This document shows, piece after piece, positions 23,350 through 33,900 of a DNA stretch of 64,000 nt. Where the stretch lies: NCBI GenBank assembly GCA_036877525.1, contig JAZGTH010000058.1, forward strand, positions 12,134,001-12,198,000, in the 5' to 3' direction. Position numbers and translations under genes: made by a program. Under the pieces are notes generated by a model. The model was not told where the DNA came from. It searched no databases and worked only from the letters and a program-made list of their open reading frames with translations. Origin of the DNA: Chromobotia macracanthus (Eukaryota; Chordata; Actinopteri; Cypriniformes; Botiidae). Position 1 is the first letter of the stretch. Every line of letters starts with the position of its first letter.

Positions 23350-25280
23350 CAAATTTGGATGCTATTTGTGTGGTGTATTAGCTAACTATTTTAAAAGATT
23401 TTGTTGATTCTAAATGTTTGTCCCCCTAAAGGAATGTTGTTTGGGTGTGGGTTAGGTCAATGTGAGTAAAGCTGTATCCTAAAAATCCTGTGGGATAATT
23501 AGTTATTAAAACATGCACACACGTGTCATAAATGACCAGGTTTACCAGTTACAGTAGTTACCCGAGTTACACGAACAAGGTCAGTAAGCGATTCTGTCTC
23601 TCTAGTTCTATGTATGTTTGTATTGGGGCGAAAAGCTACAGGTATTATGGCTATATGTTAAAATGTCTGTCAGTGTATGGGGGGTAAAGTTTCCCTATAC
23701 TGAATGTTCAGGATAGGTGATTATTCAGGGCTTGTATTATAGTATTTAAAAATATAATGTTTGATGCTTGTTCATTAAAAACCTAAAACCCTGTATGTAA
23801 TCTTAGAAAAACAGGTTGTCATATACTTTAGTTTCACTTCCTTAATTAAGTATACTGTAATGGAAAGAACTGAATAATTTGTATATAGGCAACTGAAAAT
23901 GGTAAGTTGCATATTTCATATGACTAAACAAAAGTGCAAAAAACAGACTTTCCATTAAATAAGACAATCAAACCTGTATCTCGCATTCAATAAACCAAGT
24001 TTCCACTTAAACCATGACCTGAAATCACTAACTTACAAACAGTTTTAACTGTAGGCTGTGCACCTGAACAAGCACTTAAAATCAGCCTTCATAACTCACT
24101 CAAATCCTATTAAAGAGCTACGTGTTGTTATTCTAAGCAATCGGCCAACTTTCACCTGGCAGATGATAAAATGGGTGAAAAAAAACCCACTCATATTGAA
24201 GGAGTAATCAGAAGTAATATCACTAGCAGGACACTAGAAACCATTCAACACTAAACTGTTGAAAGGGGAAGCACCATTTCAGAAATCTTTCTATTGCCCT
24301 TTCAGGCAAGGGTAAGCTATTTCAGAGAGGCAAGCATTAGCATTAGATACACGTTAATTAGTTCATGTTAATATATTGTTACATTATTTGACAACAAATA
24401 ATGAATACTCAGAATAACATTAACAGCTGGAGGGACACGAGCAGCAGTTTTTGAAATGTATGAAATAAAAATAAAACCTGCAATGTTTTGTAGATAGGGC
24501 AGGGGCAGGGCATAGCTATCATTTCAGCAGTGTTGGGGATAGAATGTCAACCGTGAAATCAAGTTTTCTTAACTAGGGCTGCAACTATCAAAATGAACAC
24601 AATGTGTATCGCAGTGGTTTGCATTAACTAAAATATTTGAATGCTTTATAAAGTTATTTATAGTCAAAGTTTAGTTGTTAGTTGAAATGTGTTTTTATTT
24701 TCCCAGGAGTGTGAAACGTATGTTGGCTTTATAATTTTCAGTTTTTAAATACAATACATGTATTAATATAACTTATATATTACAAATGTAAAGCATTATT
24801 GTATCATATACAGAACGTTATGGCATTGGCATTTCTCCTTCAATACAGTGCTGTGCAGTTTTCTCATACCTCACACTCAACCTTTTGCTCTGTCCAGTAC
24901 TGAAGAAGAATATAGTGTAGAAGAGACTACTGAAGTACACTACTGAAGTACACTACTGAAGTACACTTACTTTAATACACAACTTCTCATTATAAAATCA
25001 AAGACTGTGATGTAATGCAGACACTTGTCTGAGTCTGTGTAAATCGACAGAGAACCTAACATGAAAAGATATCACAAAACACTGTATTTTCCAGCGTTTT
25101 CTTCTCTGTTCTTGTGAACTACAGTGTGATGTTAGACGGCTGAACGTGTTTTCCTGAGTTCACTAACCTAAAGTGCATCACGTCTGAAGTTAAACCGCTT
25201 ACACAAGCGTGTGTAAATCAGCAGTGAACAGTTGTGCTCGTGACACCGGGGCGCTAACACTTCCGTTCACACACAGAAAC
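23350..25280. other. long non-coding stretch downstream of srrt
   Basis: AT-rich, no ORF of 60 residues or more on either strand, and no repeat family that I recognise. A short triplication of CTACTGAAGTACA lies near 24930-24965. It would be the body or intron of the minus-strand transcript predicted to start near 25,400. Confidence 0.5.
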
Positions 25281-25339
25281 GTTTAACAAACATACATGTA
25301 GGTAATGAGTGCAGTTTGATACTGATGACTTACATGTGC

Positions 25340-25395
25340 GGAGTGAAGATGCTCTTCTGACGGAAGTGGAGCGCGAGCACCCGCGCGAGGGACGC
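25340..25395 (-). other. possible 5' untranslated exon of an unidentified minus-strand transcript
   Basis: Reading the minus strand, a GC-rich segment (CGCGCGGGTGCTCGCGCTCC) is followed by TCCGCACAT and a perfect GTAAGT donor at about 25335-25330. No coding exon is found to its left before srrt. It could be a non-coding RNA or the orphaned promoter and leader of a lost gene. Confidence 0.35.
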
Positions 25396-25400
25396 AACTG

Positions 25401-25545
25401 GTTGTCATGGAAACGGCGCTGATTGATGAGGTCACGTACTGATTGATGAGGTCACGTACTGATTGATGACGCTGATTGATGAGGTCACGTACTGATTGAT
25501 GAGGTCACGTACTGATTGATGACGCTGATTGATGAGGTCACGTGA
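25401..25545. promoter_or_regulatory. X-box and tandem GGTCACGT array
   Basis: GTTGTCATGGAAAC at 25401-25414 fits the RFX X-box consensus (GTTGCCATGGAAAC) at all but one position. It is followed by an ordered array at about 25419-25545. A 20-bp unit CTGATTGATGAGGTCACGTA (A) and a 13-bp unit CTGATTGATGACG (B) are arranged A-A-B-A-A-B-A. The last unit ends in CACGTG, a full E-box. Confidence 0.6.
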
Positions 25546-27199
25546 ATTGTACTTCTGGTTTATTGCTCAGAGCTCATGAATGACACAATGATCTTCTTAA
25601 AGGATACTAAACCAATTCCTCAGGAGCATGAAATACCTGGTGGATGAAATCAGGTCCTGGAATGAATATTCACTCAAAATATGTCATATTACAGAAATGG
25701 ACAATATGTCAGCACCAGAGTTATTCAGGCCAAGACATGTTTATTTATCGCTAATGAGTGCTCAGTTTGTAATTGTCAACCACTTTAATGTGCAATCTAG
25801 AAAAGGAACTGTATGCATGAAGGAAATATATATTTCTCATGTTATGTTGTTTTCTGCAGATTGTCCATGTGACAAGCAAACTGATGTCCTTGTGCTTCTA
25901 GGAACGATCGCCATGTTGATTTCCATTGTCATGATATTTGTTATCTGTAAGTGGATGAAATGGCACACAATCTTTTCATGCATTTATTTGCTTGCAGTGA
26001 AATAAAAAGTGAATGTTGTGGGTTCAATTCAGGGAACACATACTGATAAAATATAAATCTTCAATGCCAAATCTTCAATTAAGGTATCGGCCAATCAACA
26101 GTCTAATGGTTGAAGTTTGTATGATTTTGTCGCATGTAACTACCAATTCTAACCTTCAAATCACAGATGGGAACTACCAGTAATGGAGATCAACTACCAA
26201 CCCAACAGCAGCAAACTGCTGCATACATCAGCAAGTAGCCAGATTTTGTTTAGTTTTGTCAGATATTTTTCACTGCTTATTAACTTTATTGTTAGATGGT
26301 GACCTGCTGAAGAAGGTTATTGAGCTTCAGAATTAGGCGTCCAGTCTCAATTCATATTTGAACAAATCTAGTACCTCAGTGAAGGATGTTCAGAGATCAG
26401 TGTCAAATCTGTCTGCATCTGTTGCTTCTCTTTCTTCTAAACAACAGATCAATGTTGAGTAGTGCTTGTCTTTTCTCCAAATGTACAAACATGTTCATTA
26501 TCATAGTAAGCAATGTATTAAGAAGCATGAGATATTCAGAGTGTTTTCCAGGGCAATGTTTTATGGGAGGGATTATCCCTCCTAATTTATTTAGATTGGA
26601 CAATATTTGTTGTTTTACATAGCTAAAGACAATTAAATACAATTTGAGAAACCAAGCATTTGTCTTTTGAAAGGAACTCATGAAGCTGTGACTGTAATTT
26701 GTATCTATCAGATATTCTAGAAATAAGGTTGTCTGTCATGGAGACTTTGATGACCAACCTCAGTTCTTCACTGAATTCTCTCACATCCAAACAAGATGGA
26801 AACCTGCAGAGACTCAGTGAGAGTTCACTCTTTCATTTTATCCTCAGATTTAAACCAGCACACACATGTGATTCTTGTAAATGACACTGAGATGAAGAAC
26901 CTGCTCCTCACTCTGAGTTCTTCAGTGTCAGCGCTGATGTCCAGGTCTGCAAATTCTCCAGTCACATGAGTGGAGAAAACATTCTAAGAAATGTATTTTC
27001 ACAAGTATTAAAACTAATAAGCAATCACATTTTAAACAGCAATGTACTGTACTAGGTTTGTTTATATCATTTATAACTGTACCTTTGTTTGTTCATAGTT
27101 CACAGCCAAGAACAAAATATGGCAAAAACAGAAAGAAGTTTGGTCAGTTTGAATACATCAGTCACAAAGCAGGAAAACAAATGTGACATCGGTAAGACC

Positions 27200-28350
27200 G
27201 AAAACTATTTTGAGAATTCTGAAATAAAATGATTAACACTATAATATGTGGGTTCCCACTTGAAAATATCAAGTACATAAATTAAGATGCCCATAAAAGT
27301 TTATTGAAGATAACAGCATTTGTGAAATTTTGTGGCAAATGCTACAAGCTGGTAACTGTCGGGGGCCACATTAGGGTCCAGAACTCAACTAGAGACCACA
27401 CTTAAATCTAAGGACTTCTCTGTCTTATTAAATCCATTTGGACACTACTGAATATAACTGCACTATATATAAGCACTATATATGAATGGACAAGACAGCT
27501 GAAAGAAAGAAACAAAATGAACATTCATTGTTCAAAAGGTGTGAGAACTAAAGAATATACAGCAGTTTAATTAAAATCAAAGCACAGTAAATTTTCACGA
27601 TTTCACCGCTTTTGGCATGATCTGTTTATTTTTTTGGTGTCATGGTGATTCATAAACACAGTGTGTGTCCGAACACAAGATTTGATTGTTTTATCTCATA
27701 TAGTGTCACAGTGGACACCAACCAATACACAACAGAAAGAATAGCATGTTTGATTTTTTCAGTCATCCACGACAGGTGGGCAGGTTGACCAATAGGAGCA
27801 CAGAAGCGTACACAGCTTTTAAACAAAAGAGAGACGATGCTGTTGATGCTGCTAAGTGGAATTATGCAATAGAGAAATGTTCGTGGTGCTATGAAAACAA
27901 GTGAAAAAAACAATTTATTTTTGGGACTTTTTTGATAAGATAACCAGTACAAAACACACCACTTCTGTATTGTTTGTTTACTCTTGTTTCCAAAAGGCAG
28001 TCTGTAGTTTTGCCTTTTTGATGACATCACACATTGTTAAAGATGGCAAGTGATGTTTGTTTAGGAAGCATCATGTAGTCTAACATTATTCTTGTTCACA
28101 GCATGAATTCATGAGTCAAAATCTAATAATTTGACACAATGACTATCATAACAGACAAAGATATTGTGTAGTCTGAACTGATGAAACACTAAATAGATTT
28201 GTACACAACATTCACATAACACACTGTGAAAAGACATAGTTTAGACTTATCCAAGCAGCAAAGAGAAAATTAACATTCATTTTCTTTTGGTCAAGTTCCA
28301 AAAGCCAATCAAATTTTATATGGAATAAAATCACTGTCAAAAATAATCGT
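27200..28350. other. unassigned spacer inside the lectin relic
   Basis: AT-rich. One minus-strand ORF (28030-27650, 126 residues) has mixed hydrophobic content and no motif I recognise. I see no splice context for it and treat it as chance or as a decayed repeat. Confidence 0.4.
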
Positions 28351-28351
28351 A

Positions 28352-29040
28352 TGTAATTCTAAACTTTTCTGTGTAATTTTAATTTACTTGTGCGTAATTT
28401 AAAACTATTGTATGTAATTCTGCTTTTTGTCAGAGTTGGATTCCAAAATCTACGGCCTCCACATTTCACAGATACGAGATTTTGTGTGTTTGTCTGAGTA
28501 CAACTCAAAATGTACAACTATGACAGTTTACACACACAACACTTGCTTTCACAACAGCTCTGTTACACACACGACACGTGAATTACGACCTGAAGTGTGA
28601 CATGTGACACGACTGTCAAAAACACGTCATCAAGGTCACAGGCATTACTATCCAAGGGAAGCACTCACTCATCGTCTCAGGTAAGTTTTTCTTTCAAATT
28701 CAGACATATCACTAACAGAGAGGAGTAATATTACAGAGATAGTTTAACTATAACTAAAATAAAGAATTAGCAATTTTAAGTGGTGACAGATATACTTTTC
28801 TCTTATTATTTATATTAAAATTCTCTGTTATTAGTGATAATAAACAATTTTAAGTGGTGACAGATATTACTTTTCTCTTATTATTTATATTAAAATTCTC
28901 TGTTATTAGTGATAATTATACATGTCCACAAACACACAAAATCTCGTATCTGTGAAATGTTGAGGCTGTAGATTTTGGAATCCAACTCTGACAAAAAAAT
29001 GCACAAGTAAATTAAAATTACACACAAATGTTTAGAAGCT
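28352..29040. mobile_element. non-autonomous DNA transposon with long terminal inverted repeats
   Basis: The left end (28352-28500) and right end (about 28925-29040) are long imperfect inverted repeats sharing TAATTTTAATTTACTTGTGC and GTCAGAGTTGGATTCCAAAA. There is no transposase ORF. Inside, a unit of about 80 bp starting CAATTTTAAGTGGTGACAGA is directly duplicated (about 28768-28918). The element lies in the lectin relic, where lectin-domain exons would be expected. Confidence 0.7.
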
Positions 29041-30236
29041 TGTGTACCAAATTTGGATATATTATCTTGTATATCAGAAACTAAGCAGTCTATAACAATC
29101 AGTCTAAATGTTTATTGAGAAGATTTTACAGATGTGTGCATTTCTTTTGTTGTTGGTGTTAGCTAATTGGATAATAAAGTTTGGTTTGGAACTCTCTTTA
29201 TGAGATGCCTGTCTGTGCTGACTGGAAGAAACGGTGAAAGATATTTTTTGATGCTGTTTGCAGACGCTGGGGTGAGGGACAGCCTGATGACTGGACTGAA
29301 CATGGTCTGGGGGAGGAAGGAGAAGACTGTGGGCTTATAAAGTTCTCTGGGAAGTTGAATGATGCTCACTGCTCTGTGAAATATAAGTGTGTTTGTAAAA
29401 TGCAAGTCTAAAAGAAACCATGGAATGAGACAAAGTTTCAGTTGTAGTTTTTTAGTCCAGTTCAGTAGTTCTGTGCTGTTGTGTGCTCTGTTACAGTGTT
29501 TTCATTCTTTGTATAAACCTCTTCAGACTTTTGCTTTCTATTACTTTATTTACTTTCTTAAAATAAATAAATGAATTAAAAGAAAATAAAAGTTATGTGC
29601 TTCTTTATTTCTATTTTACACATTTCAAATACAAATCTGTGGAGTAAAAACACAAATGGCGGTATGGCACTTGTGTAGTGAACAAAATATTAAATCAGAA
29701 CTCTCTTGGTTTAGAGTTTAGTAGCTGTCTGTTTGTCTTCCAGCTCTGTGCACTCTGGTCATTCTTCACAAGTATGCTGAAAACTTTCCCTTCACTATCT
29801 GCTTTACTTATGTCAGTCTGTAAAGAAATCCATAGATATCTACAAACTATGTTTGTCCAAAAAACATAATATCAATCATTTAAACATATACATATAAATC
29901 AAAAGATTTCAAAGATAATTAGAAACAAATCAATACTTGGAAGTGTATCTTTTCTATAATAAAACAACTATATAATATCATAATTTGTAATCTCTTTTGG
30001 CTTGTTAGTCTAAAATGATTCAGGTAAAAGTTTTCAGCAAGAAAACTAGTAAGAAAAGTGTATATGAGAATGTTTACTGACAGTTGGCATCAACAGACAT
30101 TTCATATCAGCTGTTCAGTATCTTTTCCTCCCAGCTAATCATTAAAGCAGCTATACAATCATTACACAGTATCTCATTACCTCAGTCTGCTTTCTCACCA
30201 CTCAATCTCTCTGAGGACGACGAGCTTCAGGGAAAC

Positions 30237-30866
30237 ATGGAGGAAAAGCCTGGAAGAGCCACATGGAGCAGACAGATTGAGTTTACTCTGGCTGGGATCG
30301 GGTGTGCTGTGGGATTGGGGAATATCTGGAGGTTCCCATACCTGTGCTATCGAAGTGGTGGAGGTAAGAGACAGACAGTTAAGTAACGTTCAAGTAATGC
30401 ATCACACACAACAATGATTAAGACATACCCTGGCATGACTGTATATATTTTTTGATACAGTACCACGTCAGTACTGAAAATAAACATATTAAATAAATAT
30501 TTTTGGGAGGATACAATCTGGAAGAGCAAAAACATTTTAACAGAAATATAAAATTGCTTTATTTTGACTCTTCATTCTCCTGGTAACTACAAGAGAGATT
30601 TTCTTGATGTGTGTTCTATGTTTAAACTGCTGTTGTCTGAATGATGATGTGACCTTTCACCTTTAATACTGTACCAGTTATAAGGATCAGAGGTCCACAC
30701 GTGAGAGATAAAGAGAATACGTGTATTCTGTGAGCATGATTTCAGTATGATCATGACTCACTGACAGAATGTGTGTGCATGTGTGTGCGTGTGTGCATGC
30801 GTGTGTTTGTGTGTGTGTGTCTGTCTGTCTGTCTGTCTGTGTGTGTGAGTGTGTGTTTGTGTGTGT

Positions 30867-30915
<49 letters not shown>

Positions 30916-33900
30916 TGTCTGTGTGTGTGTACTCTCTGACTGCTTCATGTCTAATCCACAGCTCTTAACTCAAGAGCAAGAGATTATGAAGTAATGACAC
31001 AGTGGAATGTGTGAAATATCATAAAATAACAGCTGCAGGATTGTGGTGGACGAGTATTTACTGTATCACTCACATCATGCATGAAAACCTGCGCATGTCA
31101 CAGAATTTACAGTCAACAGCTAGATATTGGTTTTGAGTCGTGTAAAATGTGTTTACTAACCATAATGAAGTCTGATTTGCAAATAATTCTTTCTTTTAAA
31201 TCAGTTCTTTTTAGATAATCCATCAAATGATTCAAACATCAGATTAATTTTTTGGGGAATAAAGTATTTAATATCTTGTATTAGAGTGCAAATCTCTAAG
31301 ACAGTATAATCAAGAAAACACTACTTGTTGTTTAGCATGTGATTCTTAATGTCCTCAGGTGCGTTCCTCATACCCTACTTGCTCATGTTGCTGGTTCTGG
31401 GTATCCCGCTTTTACACATGGAGCTGACGCTGGGACAGTATCTGAGGAGGGGGCCCGTCCTAGCCCTGAGCAGAGCATGTCCCCTGCTGAAAGGTATTAG
31501 TCCTCTGCCTGCTGCCTGATCCATATTATAAAACACATCAATTTAAAGAAATATATTCCTCAGGTGTTGGCATGGCAATGGTGGCCATCTCTTTCATCAT
31601 GTGCACATATTATAATGTAATAATCACATGGGCACTGTACTACATGTTCAGCTCTTTCCGGAGTCATCTGCCCTGGGAAAACTGCAACAACACCTGGAAC
31701 ACTGTGAACTGCACAGACCACGTGACCAACAGCACATCCACTTCCACTGCCAGCCAGCAGTTCTTTAAGTGTGTTCTCCTCTTCTCCTCTTCTCTTCTCT
31801 TCTCTTCTCTTCTCTTCTTCTCTTCTCTTCTCTTCTCTTCTCTTCTTCTCTCCTCTTTTCTCTCCTCTCCTCTTCTCCTCTCCTCTCCTCTTCTTTCTCT
31901 TCTCTTCTGTTCTTTTCTCTTCTCCTCTAGTGATCATTTAATTTTCTTTCACCAAACACTCTGGCTAATGTGTGATTTGATATTCTTTTAACTTACACAG
32001 ACTGACTTATCCCTTTAATCTGTAGTGTCAACATACAGTGAAATCTCTGTTAAGTTGGTTTGTGTGCAGTTCTGATAGTGTGTGTGTAGTTACAGGGTTC
32101 TGGAGAGGACCAGTGGTGTGGAGGAGGCTGGTTCTCTGAGGTGGGAGCTTTTCCTCCTGCTTCTCCTGGCCTGGATCCTCGTCTACCTCTGTATCTTTAA
32201 AGGGGTCAGATCCACTGGGAAGGTGAAGTATTAATCAGAATAACATTATTGTGATATTCTGCTGATTTCTGTTGATGTATTAAAGCTCCTAATCCAAAGA
32301 AAGCCAAAATCCAAAGAAAGAAGTAAAAAAAATGTTTAGGAAATAAAGCTTATTTCTGGGGCAATTAATGTTCTTACATTGTGAAATTATTTCATTTTAA
32401 GTTCATTTTTGCCTAAGCAATAAATTGAAACAACAATAAATTCATTTTTATTTTACAATTTTACAAATAACTATGAGATTCAACCAAATACCATGGTATA
32501 TGAATAGGCTTTTATTTTAAACATAATATTTATTTTTCCTTTAGTAGTTAGAAATGTTTTTGTGAAATTCACCCGTTTCACAGTTCTTTAAAGTGCTTTA
32601 AAGGACAGCATAATATGGGCATGGGGTTTTGAATGGAATGGTAGTTTGTGAGAACAGCTCTGTGTGTGTGTGTGTGTGTGTGTGTCACAGGTTGTGTACT
32701 TCACTGCTCTCTTCCCATATGTGATCCTTCTGGCTCTTTTGATCAATAACGTTCAGCTGCCAGGAGCCACAGATGGCATCCGCTTCTTCATCATACCAGA
32801 GTGGAACAAGCTGCTCGATGTGGAGGTGTGCATAGACATACACACACCCATACATAGACACACAACACACCACACTATATATGGTCAAGTAAACCCCCCC
32901 ACACACATTTAGTGATTATGCATTTAGACTCTGTGGAAACTTTATGCATCTGTGATGTTTCATGTCAGTATGATGCATCTGTGATGTTTTGTGTCAGTAT
33001 GATGCATTTACATTTATGCATTTGGCAGACGCTTTTATCCAAAGCCACTTACAGTGCATTGAAGTTATAGTTATACATTTTCTTAGAACATGTACTCCCT
33101 GGGAATCGAACCCACAATCTCTTGCACTGCTAACGCAATGCTCTACCACTGAGCTACAGGAGAACTGTGATGCATCTGTGATGTTTCATGTCAGTTGTCA
33201 GTATGATGCATCTGTGATGTTTCGTGTCAGTATGATGCATCTGTGATGTTTCATGTCAGTTGTCAGTATGATGCATCTGTGATGTTTCGTGTCAGTATGA
33301 TGCATCTGTGATGTTTCGTGTCAGTATGATGCATCTGTGATGTTTCATGTCAGTTGTCAGTATGATGCATCTGTGATGTTTCGTGTCAGTATGATGCATC
33401 TGTGATGTTTCATGTCAGTTGTCAGTATGATGCATCTGTGATGTTTCGTGTCAGTATGATGCATCTGTGATGTTTCAAGTCAGTTGTCAGTATGATGCAT
33501 CTGTGATGTTTCGTGTCAGTATGATGCACCTGTGATGTTTCATGTCAGTTGTCAGTATGATGCACCTGTGATGTTTCGTGTCAGTATGATGCATCTGTGA
33601 TGTTTCATGTCAGTTGTCAGTATGATGCACCTGTGATGTTTCATGTCAGTTGTCAGTATGATGCATCTGTGATGTTTCGTGTCAGTATGATGCATCTGTG
33701 ATGTTTCATGTCAGTTGTCAGTATGATGCACCTGTGATGTTTCGTGTCAGTATGATGCATCTGTGATGTTTCATGTCAGTTGTCAGTATGATGCATCTGT
33801 GATGTTTCGTGTCAGTATGATGCATCTGTGATGTTTCATGTCAGTTGTCAGTATGATGCATCTGTGATGTTTCGTGTCAGTATGATGCATCTGTGATGTT

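Larger units (their letters stand above)
25860..29412 (+). pseudogene. C-type lectin receptor (type II membrane protein), decayed
   Basis: Pieces appear in the right order. 25860-25946 has DCPCDKQTDVL and then a transmembrane helix (LLGTIAMLISIVMIFVI) up to a GTAAGT donor. Stalk exons follow at 26296-26455 (DLLKKVIELQN, then LSASVASLSSKQQ), 26712-26820 (VMETLMTNLSSSLNSLTSKQ), about 26880-26950 (MKNLLLTLSSSVSALMS) and 27108-27191 (SLVSLNTSVTKQENKCDI, donor GTAAGA). 29263-29412 is the last exon of a C-type lectin domain (WGEGQPDDWTE, EDCGLI, NDAHCSVKYKCVC, stop). Two faults: the first stalk exon has an in-frame TAG after IELQN, and I cannot find the earlier lectin-domain exons (CPxGW...C, WIG) between 27191 and 29263. 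That interval instead contains a transposon. The family would be cell-surface receptors with a coiled-coil neck. Confidence 0.6.

Noticed and set aside
27650..28030. 126-residue minus-strand ORF as a membrane protein
   Set aside because: No motif, no splice context, AT-driven hydrophobic codons in a transposon-rich interval.
30751..30994. ORFs rich in VCVCVC or HTHTHT
   Set aside because: (TG)n microsatellite.
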